Positions 8,895-20,321 of a DNA stretch of 64,000 nucleotides are shown here, in pieces. A program made the position numbers and the translations under genes. The first letter of the stretch is position 1. Each line of letters begins with the position of its first letter. The notes beneath the pieces were generated by a model. It did no database searches and was not told the DNA's origin. It saw only the letters and a program-made list of their open reading frames with translations. Source of the DNA: Chitinophagaceae bacterium (GTDB lineage: Bacteria; Bacteroidota; Bacteroidia; Chitinophagales; Chitinophagaceae); the NCBI GenBank assembly GCA_016702745.1, contig JADJDJ010000001.1, forward strand, positions 186,001 to 250,000, read 5' to 3'.

Positions 8895-8956
8895 GGTGTC
8901 TGACGTCTCGAAGAGCGTCTGACACGAGAGTGTCAGACCTCTGAGACGTCAGACGC
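8888..8956. repeat. nested inverted repeat of GTCTGAC heptads between convergent genes
   Basis: GTCTGACGTCTC at 8898-8909 is a perfect 12-bp inverted match of GAGACGTCAGAC at 8943-8954. Inside it, GTCTGACAC (8917-8925) and GTGTCAGAC (8930-8938) form a 9-bp stem with a GAGA loop. The element contains the stop codons of both flanking convergent genes, each read as GTC TGA. It probably acts as a bidirectional terminator. Related heptad elements occur at 26368 and 44486. Confidence 0.75.
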
Positions 8957-9949
8957 GGTCATAGCCCATTTTACGAGGGTAGCACCCCAGGTGAAGCCCC
9001 CGCCAAAGGCAGCGAGAACTATATTGTCACCTTTTTTAAGTTTTGATTCCCAATCCCAGAGGCAAAGTGGTAATGTGGCGGCGGTGGTATTGCCATACCG
9101 TTGAATATTGATCATCACTTTTTCTTTAGGCAAGCCCATACGGTTGGCCGTAGCATCAATGATCCGCAGGTTGGCCTGATGAGGAACCAGCCAGGAAATA
9201 TCATCTCCGGTCAGGTTATTTCTTTCCAGTAATTCAGCACTAACATCTGCCATTCCTTTTACCGCAAATTTGAAAACTGCCTGGCCTTCCTGGTATACAA
9301 AATGTTCTTTGGCAAGAACTGATTCTGTTGACGCAGGTTGTTTGGAGCCTCCGGCCTTCATATGCAGGAACTGGCAACCGCTGCCATCGCTTTTGAGAAT
9401 AGAATCCTGAATGCCCAAGCCTTCTTCATTTGGTTCCAGTAAAACTGCTCCGGCACCATCACCAAAAATGATACAGGTGGCCCGGTCAGTATAATCAATG
9501 ATGGCACTCATTTTATCGGCTCCGCAAACCACTACTTTCTTATAACGTCCGCTTTCAATCAGTGAAGCACCAATGGTGAGAGAGTACAGAAAGCCGGAAC
9601 AGGCGGCAGACAAATCAAATCCCCAGGCATTTTTGGCACCCAGTTTATCGCAGGCAATATTGGCGGTGGCTGGAAAAACATGGTCCGGGGTTACGGTACC
9701 CACGATCAGGCAATCAATTTCCTCTGGATGTATGCCTCTTTTTTCACATAACTGCCTCACTGCAGGAACAACCATGTCTGAAGTAGCCATACCGGCCCCT
9801 TTCAGGATTCTTCTTTCCTCCACCCCGGTACGGGTGCGGATCCATTCATCGTTGGTATCCACTATTTTCTCCAGGTCAAAATTGGTCAGCTTGTCTTCAG
9901 GTACATATCCGCCTACCGCAGTAATCGCTGCCGTTATTTTATTGCTCAT
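8933..9949 (-). CDS. fabH: beta-ketoacyl-ACP synthase III FabH
   Basis: Starts fatty acid synthesis by condensing acetyl-CoA (or a branched acyl-CoA) with malonyl-ACP. The catalytic triad is visible: Cys in LSAACSGFLYSL, His in WLVPHQANLR, and Asn in RYGNTTAATLPL. The N-terminal DTNDEWIRTRTGVEER is typical. The intact 338-residue length is normal except for the last eight residues (TASDVSEV), which are encoded by the inverted repeat at 8888-8956, so the gene tail appears to have been extended or replaced by that element. The other fatty acid gene here, fabD, is 5 kb away in a different transcript. Confidence 0.93.
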   Translation of the reverse strand: MSNKITAAITAVGGYVPEDKLTNFDLEKIVDTNDEWIRTRTGVEERRILKGAGMATSDMVVPAVRQLCEKRGIHPEEIDCLIVGTVTPDHVFPATANIACDKLGAKNAWGFDLSAACSGFLYSLTIGASLIESGRYKKVVVCGADKMSAIIDYTDRATCIIFGDGAGAVLLEPNEEGLGIQDSILKSDGSGCQFLHMKAGGSKQPASTESVLAKEHFVYQEGQAVFKFAVKGMADVSAELLERNNLTGDDISWLVPHQANLRIIDATANRMGLPKEKVMINIQRYGNTTAATLPLCLWDWESKLKKGDNIVLAAFGGGFTWGATLVKWAMTASDVSEV

Positions 9950-9978
9950 GCTGATGGGTTATGATAAATAAAAGTGCC

Positions 9979-10012
9979 CAAAGGTAAGGGACAAACCCAT
10001 TGCAGCCTTCAA
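9979..10012 (-). promoter_or_regulatory. Bacteroidota-type promoter of fabH
   Basis: On the minus strand TTG (10012-10010), a 23-bp spacer and TACCTTTG (9986-9979) match the TTG/TAnnTTTG arrangement. The box is 29 bp before the fabH ATG, giving a leader of about 20-25 nt. Confidence 0.55.
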
Positions 10013-10115
10013 CCGGAATGAAAGCCAGCCCAAAGCCCGGATTTGCGAAAACTCTTTCTTAAGTTCCTGAACGCCTGTTAGTAAAGCCATACTGAATTCC
10101 TTATTTTCGCAGCTT

Positions 10116-10697
10116 ATGATAGCCTACCTCAGAGGGCAGTTTGTCCAAATCAGCCCGGCCAGTGTTCAGGTGGAAGTAAACGGAGTCGGGTATGATGTGC
10201 AAATCAGCCTCCATACCTATTCCCGTATTCAGCACCTGGAAAATGGAATATTATATACCTGCTTACTGATTCGGGAGGATGCTCATACATTGTATGGCTT
10301 TTTTGACCAATCGGAGAAGGAAATGTTTCAATTATTACTGGGTGTCTCCGGAATTGGGTCTTCAACTGCCCGTGTTATCCTGTCATACATGAAGCCTGAC
10401 GAACTGGCAAAGGCCATCCTTAGTTCGGATAGCCGGGCCCTGGAAGGGATCAAGGGAATCGGGAAAAAAACGGCTGAAAGAATGGTGCTGGAACTGAAGG
10501 ATAAATTGGGAAAATTCAGCACCGAATCAAATAATTTGCCCATGAAAAACAATACTTTGCACCAGGATGCGTTAAATGCCTTGACCGCCCTTGGCATCAA
10601 CCGGCAAGCTGCCGGTCAGGCCATTGAAAAGGTTCTGGCGACCAATTCCAATATACCCGTGGAGGACCTGGTTAAATCAGTACTCCGTACCCTCTAA
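10116..10697 (+). CDS. ruvA: Holliday junction branch migration protein RuvA
   Basis: DNA-binding subunit of the RuvAB branch-migration complex. The N-terminal OB-fold domain (MIAYLRGQFVQISP) is followed by two helix-hairpin-helix motifs, LLGVSGIGSSTARVILS (about 71-87) and LEGIKGIGKKTAERMVLELK (about 109-128), and a C-terminal three-helix domain (about 145-193) that would contact RuvB. The 193-residue length is normal. TATTTTCG, a near match to the -7 box, ends 6 nt before the ATG, so the mRNA may have almost no leader. Followed by sprA after 36 bp; this ruvA-sprA order is known from other Bacteroidota such as Flavobacterium. Confidence 0.95.
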   Translation: MIAYLRGQFVQISPASVQVEVNGVGYDVQISLHTYSRIQHLENGILYTCLLIREDAHTLYGFFDQSEKEMFQLLLGVSGIGSSTARVILSYMKPDELAKAILSSDSRALEGIKGIGKKTAERMVLELKDKLGKFSTESNNLPMKNNTLHQDALNALTALGINRQAAGQAIEKVLATNSNIPVEDLVKSVLRTL

Positions 10698-10733
10698 GCG
10701 ATTTTTTGGAAACTAATTGATAGAGAAAAGACA

Positions 10734-13700
10734 TTGAACCTTACAGCTGCCTATATCTTCCGCACTCTGGTAATTTTTACCACGATGTTCACCTGCGCTT
10801 TGCAGGCCAATGCCCGTTTTTATACCGACAAAAGAAAACCTGCTGCTGATACCAGCCGTTATCCGCTACGTGACAGGCCAGGTGATCCTTATTCTTACCC
10901 CAACCGTAACAGTTTTGACCTGAAGGATACTGCCTTTATCAAAAGAAATATCGAATACGACCCAAAGACCAACCAGTATTATGTTGTTGAAAAAATCGGA
11001 ACTCGGTATTACCGCACACCGGTTTCTTTTTCCATGCAGGAATTTGTGAAGCTTCAGGGTGAAAAAGATGAAAAAGATTATTTCCGGAAAAGGTCTCAGT
11101 TACTGGCCAATATGAACCGCCGCCTCTTCAAGCCAAAGTTCAAAGTGTCGAACGACTGGTTCAACCGGATCATGGGAGTAGGGCCGGATGGTAAAGTAAA
11201 AGTTGATATCAAACCAACCGGTTATGTGGAGATGCTGGCCGGTTATATGGGACAAAATATTAAGAATCCCACACTTCCTGAAAGGGCCCGCAGACAGGGC
11301 GGTTTTGATTTCAACATGAATTCACAACTGCAGGTAGATGCGAGTATCGGTGAAAAACTGAAACTGCCCATCAACTATAATACACTCGCCAATTTCAATT
11401 TTGAAAATCAGCTGAAGCTTGATTTTCGTGGCAAAGATGATGATATCATCAAACAGTTCCAGTTAGGAAATACCAATTTCCCTACCAAGGGAACCCTGAT
11501 CCCGGGCGCCCAATCACTGTTCGGTATCAAAACCCAATTACAGTTTGGTAAACTATGGGTAACCACGGTACTCGCTAATCAGCAATCACAAAGGCAAACT
11601 CAAAACCTGCAGGGTGGATCTGCTGCTCAGAGTTTTTCACTCCGCTCGGATGAATATGATGAGAACAGACACTTCCTGATGGCCCAGTATTTCCGCAATA
11701 ATTACAATACGGCCATGAAGCAATTGCCGATTGTTAATTCAAAAGTGCAAATCCTGAAGATGGAAGTATGGGTCACCAACCGGAATGGGGCCACTACTGA
11801 TACCCGTGATATCGTTGCCTTCATGGACCTTGGTGAAAGAAATCCTTATCGTAATACTTTATTAACGGGCTCAGGTGACCAGGTGCCCCGCAATGATGCG
11901 AATACATTGTACAGCACCATCACCACCAATCCTTCGTACCGGAATTCTTCATTGGTGCAAAACCAGCTGACGACTTTCGGGTTACTGCCGGTACAGGATT
12001 TTGAAAAAACATTTGCCCGCAAACTGCAGCCCACTGATTTCTTTTATAACCCACAGATCGGCTTTCTTTCTCTGAATCAGCCATTACAACCGGATGAAGT
12101 ACTGGGCGTGGCTTATCAGTATACCTATAACGGACGCACCTATCAGGTAGGAGAGTTTTCACAGGATGTTCCTCCGGATACAACCGGTACTTCCCAAAGA
12201 GTATTGTTCCTGAAATTACTAAAAGCCACTTCTCAACGTACCAACTTACCGATTTGGGACCTGATGATGAAGAACGTTTATTCAGTAGGCTATGGTCAGC
12301 TGGAAAGACAGGATTTCCAGTTAAATGTTACTTACGAAGAACCCAGTCTGGGTGAAAAAAGATACCTGCCACAAACAGATATCATCCCCGCCTTTCAGGG
12401 ACAGCAATTGATTGCACTTACGAATTTAGACCGGCTCAATAATCAGAATGACCCGCAACAGGATGGTGTATTTGACTTCGTGGAAGGGTATACCGTTATT
12501 TCCTCACAAAGCCGGATCGTATTTCCGGTGCTGGAACCTTTCGGACACGATCTCGATTATATTTATGCCACACAACCGGTAAGGGATCAGTATCTGTATT
12601 ATCCCCTCTATGATACGATCAAGGCCATTGCACAAACCTATGCCAACCTGAATCGTTTCAAAATATCCGGCAGATCAAAATCTTCAGGAAGTGCTTATGG
12701 CGCTTCCGGTACCGGTGCAGCCGGACAGGGTGGAATGGGAGCCCTTCCCGGAACTGGTTCTGGTGAGTACCAGCTGGGCTTTAATATTCCCCGTGGTTCT
12801 GTTACTGTTACTGCCAACGGACAGGTGTTGCAGGAAAATGTGGATTATGATATCAACTATGACCTGGGAACTTTAAGAGTAACCAATCAGGCCGTATTAA
12901 ATTCTGGAATACCTGTATCGATTAACTATGAGAATAACCAGGCTTTTGGATTCCAGCAGAAAAACTTTATGGGGCTGCGCCTGGATTATATTGCCAATAA
13001 AAAACTGACACTCGGTGGTACCATTGTTAAATTAGGCGAAAGACCATTCTTTGTAAAACAGCTTTACGGTGAAGATCCGATCCGTAACTCCATGTATGGA
13101 GTGGATGTTGACTATCGCAGTAATTTGCCCCGGCTGACCAAGTGGCTGGATAAACTGCCTTTCTATTCCACCAAAGCCATGTCGTCTGTTACCGCCACAG
13201 CGGAAGCCGCTTACCTAAATCCGGGTCATGCCAAACAAATCAACGGACTGGACCGCTATGGCAATCCGCAGAAAGGCGGACTGAGTTATATTGATGACTT
13301 CGAAGGAACCCGTGCCAATATTGACCTGCGTTTCCCGGTGATCAGCTGGCAAATGGCTTCCATCCCGCAGGGTAATGGATTATTTACAGAGTCTTCTCTG
13401 TATAATAATGAAGGATCAGGATTTAACAGGGCCCGGACTGCCTGGTATATGATTGAGCCGACATTACAGGAAAAAAGAAATAATAATAACCCGCTTCGCA
13501 ATGACCTGAATGAGTTATCCAGACCGGAAACCAGACAAGTGCTGCGCAGAGAAATCTTTCCAAAACAATTCACACAGTTCGGAGAAGGGTTGCTTACCAC
13601 ATTTGATGTGGCTTTTTACCCGAAGGACCAAGGCCCTTATAATTTTGAAACATCGAATACCCGGATAGATGCCAATGGCCGTCTGCGTTTTCCACGTCAG

Positions 13701-16700
13701 GCCTGGGGCGGTTTGATGCGTAATATTGATCAGACAGATTTTGAAACCAGCAATATCGAATTCATTGAATTCTGGCTGCAGGATCCTTTTATTGCCAATA
13801 CCGCCAATCCCAATGGCGGACAGATGTATATCAACCTTGGAAATGTATCGGAAGATATTTTGAGAGATGGCAAGCGTCAGTATGAAAACGGTTTGCCCAC
13901 CACCGCCAATCCTACCACCCTGTTGACAATAATACCGTTTGGGGCAAGGTACCTGCCAACCCATTACAGGTGACTAACGCATTCAGTAATGACCCCGCAG
14001 ACCGTCCTTTGCAGGATGTGGGACTGGATGGATTACAGGATGAAGAAGAAAAGATAAAATTCGCTGCTTATCTCAGTTCCCTGGGAATTGTAGTAGGTAC
14101 CGGTTCACCGGTTTATCAGCGGGCACTTACTGATCCGGCTGCGGATAATTTCAAGGCTTACCGGGATCCTTCCTTTGATCAGGGTACACCAGCGGGAATC
14201 CTGCAACGTTACAAGTATATCAATAACCCACATGGTAACTCACCAGTGGCAGAGAATAACTCAGAATTCTTCAACGCCTTCACCCAGTATCCTGATCAGG
14301 AAGAACTGAACAGGGATAATACGATGAATGAAGTGGAGGAATATTTCCAGTATAAAGTGGATATCCTTCCGAATACAAGTTCACAGATGCAGGTGGGTCA
14401 GAACTTTATTACTGATAAACGCGTGGTGAATGTCAACCTCGCCAATAATACCACCCGTTCAGAAACCTGGTACCTGTTCCGGATTCCGGTTGACCAGTTC
14501 CAGACTAAAGTGGGGAATATTCCTGATTTTAAATCAATCCGCTTTATCCGGATGTTCATGACCGGCTTTGATGATTCTGTAGTCATGCGTTTTGGTAAAC
14601 TGGAACTGATCCGCAACCAGTGGAGAAAATTCCAGTATTCAATTGATACAACCGGCCGTTTTACCAATCTTCCCAAACCGGATCCTACCACCGTGAACAC
14701 ACTGGCTGTAAACATTGAAGAAAATGATCAGCGCCAGCCGATACCTTACCGTATCCCTCCGGGAATTGAAAGACAACAACAACTGAGTAATAATAACGTG
14801 GCCCTGTTCCTGAACGAACAATCCATCAGTACACAGATCTGCGGACTGGCACAGGGAGAGGGAAGAGGTGTGTTCAAAACAATGAACCTGGATATCCGTC
14901 AGTACAAGCGGATGCAAATGTTTATTCATGCTGAGTCAGTTCAGGGTTATCCTTCACTTGATGATGGTGATATGAATGCAGTGATCCGGATCGGTAATGA
15001 TTTTTCCGGTAACTACTATGAAATCAAGATTCCATTAAAGATCACGCCTTTCTTTACTACAGACAGTAACCGGATCTGGCCCGCTGAGAATGATCTTGAT
15101 TTTGACCTGGACGAATTAACCCGTTTGAAGATGAACCGAAACAAACAGGGCATTCTTCCTTCTCAGTATTATAAAGAAACAACAGCTGGTGGCCGCTCTT
15201 ATGCCATCATGGGAAATCCCAATCTGGGAGAGGTAAGAGGTATCTTCATGGGGGTTGAAAATGTGTTGAGAGAAACGGTTTGTACTGAAATCTGGTTCAA
15301 TGAACTCCGTCTTTCCGAACTGGATGAAAAAGGCGGTTTTGCTGCCAATGCCCGGATTGATTTCCGCCTGGCTGATCTTGGCTCCCTTACCCTCGCCGGA
15401 ACCGCCAGAACCCAGGGTTTTGGTACAATAGATCAGCGGGTGAACGAACGCAGCCGGGAAGATGTGTACACCCTGGATGCCTCGGCAACCATTGAAGCAG
15501 GTAAACTGTTACCCAAAAAGCTCGGACTCCAGATACCCGTGTATGCAGGTATCAGTTACCGCAGCAGTACACCTGAATATGATCCTTATGATCTTGATCT
15601 GAACCTGAAAGAAAAACTGAAAGGTTCTGCCGCTGATAAAAGAGATTCTATCCGTAATGATGCCGTGGATGTAACCACCATTAAAACGGTGAACCTGACG
15701 AATGTGCGGAAGATCAAAACGGATGGTAAGAAACCCAAGATATGGAGTGTTACCAATTTTGATTTCAACTATTCTTATATCCAGACAGTCAGCCATAACC
15801 CGCTGATTGAAAAAGATGAATTGAGAAGAACAAGGGGTGCGCTGGGTTATACCTATGCACCGCAAACCAAGCCATTTGAGCCATTTAAGAAACTGATTAA
15901 ATCAAAATCACCCTGGCTGGCACTGATCAAGGATTTCAACCTGAATTATGCCCCATCACAGATTTCATTCCGGGCTGATCTGTTCAGACAGTTTGGCGCT
16001 ACCCGGTTGAGGAATGTAGGTGGAGGACCATTTAAAATTCCGGAAACCTATAATAAGTACTTCACGTTCGACCGGTACTATATCCTGCAATGGCCGCTGA
16101 CACAATCGATCAATATTGATTTCAGCGCCACCAATTTTGCCAGGATTGATGAGCCGGTTGGCCGTATTGACTCAAAAGATAAGAAAGAAACGATCCGCAA
16201 AAATGTACTCAAAGGTGGTCGTAACACAGATTACCGTCAGGAGTTAACGGTGACCTATAATGTGCCGACACAGAAAATACCTTTCCTGAACTGGACATCA
16301 TTAAGAGCCAGCTATAATACCCGTTATAACTGGCTGGCTTCATCACTGCAGGAAAGAGTGCCCTATGTTGAAGTGGGATTGGGTAATACATTGGCCAATA
16401 CGCAAACCAGGACCATCAATGGTGAATTGAAATTCGAAGAACTGTATAATAAATCAAGGTTCCTGCGTGCAGTCAATACCAGCCAGCCACAGGGTTCCAA
16501 CAGCGGTGGAATTCCTCCTGCCGATAATAAGAAAGATGGTAAAAAGGATAGCGGCAAGCGGGATAAGGGTGGCAAGGATGGCAATGCTAAGGACGGAACC
16601 TCCCAGCCTTCACAGACCCTTCCGGGAATGGAACAGGCCGGTAATACAGGAGGCACGGCAAAACCCGATACCATCCGCAACAAAAAAGGAAAGATCATCC

Positions 16701-18211
16701 GTATTAAAAAACCGAAGAAGAAGAAAGTTAAAAAAGTAAAACAGAAGAAGGATCCTAACCAGTTGCCGGAAGTCGGCGGGGCTACTAAATTCTTTGTACG
16801 CATGCTTACAGCTGTGAAGCGGGTAGGTATACAATACACAGAAGATATGGGAACCACCCTTCCCGGTTATATGGATAGTACCCATGTGCTCGGACAGAAT
16901 CTGAAAAGCGGTCAGCCCGGATTCAAATATATTTTCGGCTATCAGCCCGATACCAGCTGGATCAATTCATTTGGTGGTAAAGGACTGATGTCAAGGGATT
17001 CACTGGTGAGTAAAATGATTCAGCAACGTTACAACCAGCGACTGAACCTGACTGCACAGGTAAGTCCGTTCCGTGATTTCAATATTGATGTGAATCTGGA
17101 TAAAACATTTGATAAACAATATTCAGAACTGTATAAGGATATTGACGGATTGCAGGGGGCTGCTGCGCTTGAGCGTTTGAACCCTTATGCAACGGGAAGT
17201 TTCAATATCAGCTATATCGCATTTAAAACATTGTTTACTGATTTTGATCCCAACGTAATTTCTCAAACCTTCAAAACATTTGAGGATAACCGTGCAATTC
17301 TTTCCAGAAAGCTGGCCGGATTGAACCCTTACCAGGGAGGAACCATTGATCCCAATGATCCTGCCTATTTCAAAGGTTATGGCAGGTACTCACAGGATGT
17401 GGTGATCCCAGCCTTTATCGCAGCTTATACCGGAAAAGATCCATTGAGTGTGAAGATGGTGAAGAACAACAACCCGAACCTGCGGGCTAATCCTTTCTCC
17501 GGATTAGTGCCCAAACCTAACTGGACTGTAACTTATAATGGTCTCTCCCGTATTCCGGGTCTGGATAAAATATTCACCAATTTCAGCATTCGTCACGGGT
17601 ATCACAGTACCCTGAGCATGAATAGTTTTAATACGGCATTGCTCTTTACGGATCCGTTCAGAGTAGGATATCCTTTCTTCAGAGATACGCTGACAGGTAA
17701 CTATATTCCTTATTTCCTGGTACCGAATATCACGATCCAGGAAGCCTTTGATCCGCTGATTGAAATTGATGTCACTTTTACCAACCAGATCAGCACCCGC
17801 TTTGAATTCAGAAAAAGCCGGCAGCTCAGTCTCAGTCTGCTTGACTACCAACTGGCCGAGAACCGGTCTACCGAAGTAACTTTTGGCTTCAACTGGAGAA
17901 GAAAGGGATTGCCCCTGATCAAGAAGCTGCCCTTCATGAAAGGCAAACTGGATAATGATGTGACCCTTCGTTGCGATTTCAGTTTCAGGGATGATGCCAC
18001 GGCCAATAGCAAACTGGATCAACGTACTTCATTTGGTACCGCCGGACAAAAAGTGATCCGTATTGCACCTTCTATTGATTATGTGGTCAACAACCGCGTG
18101 AGCATGAAATTGTATTTCGAGCAGAACCGGAATATCCCCAAAATCAGTAATGCTTTCCCGATTACCAATACAAGGGGAGGGCTGCAGGTTAGAATTTCCC
18201 TGACGCAGTAA
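10734..18211 (+). CDS. sprA: T9SS outer-membrane translocon SprA (one frameshift)
   Basis: SprA forms the giant 36-strand outer-membrane barrel of the type IX secretion system. The N-terminus has a signal peptide (MNLTAAYIFRTLVIFTTMFTCALQANA) and starts at a TTG codon; an ATG at 10783 would cut the signal in half. Family segments include IMGVGPDGKVKVDIKPTGY, QGGFDFNMNSQLQVDASIG and YIDDFEGTRANIDLR. One base is missing near 13920: correcting it joins TTANPTTL to VDNNTVWGKVPANPLQVTNA and gives about 2,492 residues, the normal size. A lysine-rich low-complexity insert (about residues 1925-2005) is unusual. The C-terminus ends in alternating strands with RISLTQ, as in barrels. The gene exports the T9SS-tailed proteins at 6990, 20322 and 28175 by inference. 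Confidence 0.93.
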
Positions 18212-18225
18212 AACTGGCAGACAGT

Positions 18226-18702
18226 ATGTTTCTCTTTCTGAAACATAGGAGTGCAGCAACAATAGTATTAAGCCTCTTTACGGCGGGTGTTATTTCATCC
18301 TGTTGTACGGCTTCTTATAAATGCAAGGGGGATAGTCTTAGTCTCCGGTTCCGCCTTCTTTCATCCTCCGGAAATGATTTGCTTTTTGGCCCTGGCAGGA
18401 TGTATGACAGCCGCCTGACCCGGTTCTATTCTCTTCGGGGGACAGATACGATCTTTCACCAGTGTTTACCCGGGCCCAATCCTCAGCCTGGCGGGGATAG
18501 TGTATTGTATTTGGATATTGAACCATTTGAAAAGCTGTATGTGAAATGGGACAATACAGACAGTGACAGTATCAGCTTACAATTAATTAAAGTGGATGCT
18601 TCTCCCTGTTGTCCGGACTATACCATTGCGGAATCCATTCGCTTTAATCAGTCAGCTGATCTGAAGGAAGGAAACTGGGGAGTGATTGAATTAAGAAAAT
18701 AA
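18226..18702 (+). CDS. small putative lipoprotein of unknown function
   Basis: 158 residues, starting 14 bp after sprA. The N-terminal hydrophobic segment (about 10-24) ends in VISSCC, a plausible lipobox that would place the mature protein in the envelope. The mature region has paired cysteines (SPCCPDYT) and many beta-prone stretches; I do not recognise a family. Its tight spacing suggests co-transcription with sprA. It ends 1 bp before the convergent gene at 18704, leaving no terminator space. Confidence 0.55.
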   Translation: MFLFLKHRSAATIVLSLFTAGVISSCCTASYKCKGDSLSLRFRLLSSSGNDLLFGPGRMYDSRLTRFYSLRGTDTIFHQCLPGPNPQPGGDSVLYLDIEPFEKLYVKWDNTDSDSISLQLIKVDASPCCPDYTIAESIRFNQSADLKEGNWGVIELRK

Positions 18703-18703
18703 A

Positions 18704-19222
18704 TCAGGGTTGTTGTGGTGCCGGATTGGCCGATCCGCCTTCCTCTGTGGTACTGGCTGCTTTTTTGAACATCATCACATAGCCACAAAGATTTTTCTTC
18801 TTTTGTTTATTCACCTGAACCGGTTTGATCATGTGGAACTCTGAAAACTTGGGGATATAAGAATAGCTGATCACATTGCCATCTAACTCGCCCCATTTTT
18901 TCTGGCGAAAGATCACCATTCTTTCCTGCCAGTCGTACATGCGTACTTCATAAAGACGGGAGGTATAATCCCCGATAAAAACAAACTGGTACCAGCTGCC
19001 CTGGGTCAATGGCACAATCACAGGCATTTCAAATTCACTTTCCATGCTCATGGATGCTTCACGAACCAGCACATAACCATCCTTGGTATATATTTCTCTG
19101 AGGCTATCAGCCTGTTTGCTGATCGATTCATTGCTGCAGGATTGCTGGCGGATGACATTCTGGGAAAAGGACTGGATGCTGATTAACAGCAATATGGCGG
19201 GTAAGATGAGGGACTTTTTCAT
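18704..19222 (-). CDS. secreted protein of unknown function
   Basis: 172 residues counting from MKKSLILPAIL at 19222; an in-frame ATG 11 codons earlier (19255) would precede the signal peptide with polar residues and is less likely. A signal peptide ends near SFSQ. The mature part contains WYQFVFIGDYTSRLYEVRMYDW, a pattern seen in small secreted Bacteroidota proteins, then a lysine-rich KQKKK run and a Pro/Ala-rich tail. No known domain is recognised. It is convergent with the lipoprotein gene, separated by one base. Confidence 0.6.
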   Translation of the reverse strand: MKKSLILPAILLLISIQSFSQNVIRQQSCSNESISKQADSLREIYTKDGYVLVREASMSMESEFEMPVIVPLTQGSWYQFVFIGDYTSRLYEVRMYDWQERMVIFRQKKWGELDGNVISYSYIPKFSEFHMIKPVQVNKQKKKNLCGYVMMFKKAASTTEEGGSANPAPQQP

Positions 19223-19426
19223 GGGGCTTTCTCTATGGTATTGGAACGATGACATAAAGTTATGCTGCGAATTTTGCAGGTTTAAATTTAGTGACCGGTA
19301 TCTTTCATTTAGGGTAGATTTTCCAAGGGAAAATACGCAAGGATCAGGCCAATAAGGAAGGATAAGGTGGTAATTGTCCTAAGTTAGGGCAAATTACCCG
19401 CAGCTATGATTTTTTCTTGATTCGTA

Positions 19427-20191
19427 TCAACCGGGTTGCCGGTTGAAATAAACATTGCTGGCCTGCCGGGTGCAGGTCAGCGTAAGGTCATTGATACAGA
19501 CATGGGCGGGCAGAGAGGCGCAGTAATACACCACATCAGCGATATCCTCTGCATGCAGTGGCTCAATGCCATCATATATTTTTTTAGCGGTTGCTTCATC
19601 GCCTTTGAAACGCACCAGTGAGAATTCGGTTTCAGCAGCTCCGGGATTGATCGCCGTTACTTTGATCTGATGACGGAGCAAGTCAATCCGCATGGCCTGG
19701 TTCAGTGCATCCACCGCAAACTTGCTGGCACAGTACACATTTCCTTTTTCATATACTTCCTTGCCCGCAATAGAACCCATATTGATAATATGACCATGTC
19801 CGTTACTGATCATGAATTCGGCTACTGCACGGGCTACATAGAGGAATCCCTTTACATTGGTGTCGATCATGATATTCCAGTCTTCCAGACTGGCTTCATC
19901 AAAATAATCCCTGCCTGCAGCCAGCCCTGCATTATTGACCAGTACATCAATTTTTTTCCAATCGGCAGGCAAGCCACGGATCGAACTGAAAACGGCTGCT
20001 TCTTCTCTTACATCAAAAGGAAGCTGCATCACCGCTACATTGTATTTTGCTTCGATATCATCTGCTACCTGTTGCAGCCGGTCAGCCCTGCGCCCATTGA
20101 TGATGACATCATATCCATGTGCTGCAAATTTGTAAGCGGTTGCCTTTCCAAATCCTGAAGTAGCCCCGGTGATGAATGCAATGCTGGCCAT
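19427..20191 (-). CDS. short-chain dehydrogenase/reductase (YdfG-like, NADP-dependent)
   Basis: 254-residue Rossmann-fold oxidoreductase. GATSGFGKA binds the nucleotide phosphates (about residues 8-16), NGRRADRL suggests NADP preference, VNNAG is the structural motif, and the catalytic Ser (MGSIAG) and YCASK Tyr/Lys are present. INPGAAETEFSLVRFKGD is characteristic of the YdfG group, which oxidises serine, threonine and 3-hydroxy acids. The C-terminus after about residue 235 is short and family-like. It could be a sepiapterin reductase relative in the pterin context, but the sequence resembles YdfG more. Bases 19223-19426 between this gene and the previous one contain no gene. Confidence 0.82.
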   Translation of the reverse strand: MASIAFITGATSGFGKATAYKFAAHGYDVIINGRRADRLQQVADDIEAKYNVAVMQLPFDVREEAAVFSSIRGLPADWKKIDVLVNNAGLAAGRDYFDEASLEDWNIMIDTNVKGFLYVARAVAEFMISNGHGHIINMGSIAGKEVYEKGNVYCASKFAVDALNQAMRIDLLRHQIKVTAINPGAAETEFSLVRFKGDEATAKKIYDGIEPLHAEDIADVVYYCASLPAHVCINDLTLTCTRQASNVYFNRQPG

Positions 20192-20321
20192 GCTGTGTTT
20201 TTGGCTAAGGTAAATGATATTTTATGCAAAAAGGCAGCAGGGAGAATGGAACATTTTGTCAATACAGTTGAATGAAATGACCCGGGTATAAGATGAAAAG
20301 GCTGTGGGAGGACGTGGTTGG

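Noticed and set aside
8933..8960. Additional small gene in the vwa/fabH junction
   Set aside because: The space is filled by the repeat and the fabH tail; no independent frame with a start exists.
16363..16857. Long frame on the minus strand inside sprA
   Set aside because: Its translation is rich in Phe/Leu/Pro and Ser, mirrors the lysine-rich part of sprA, has no family resemblance and no promoter.
19427..20191. Sepiapterin reductase partner for the PTPS pair
   Set aside because: The sequence has YdfG-type features and lies 16 kb from the pterin genes; no evidence links them.
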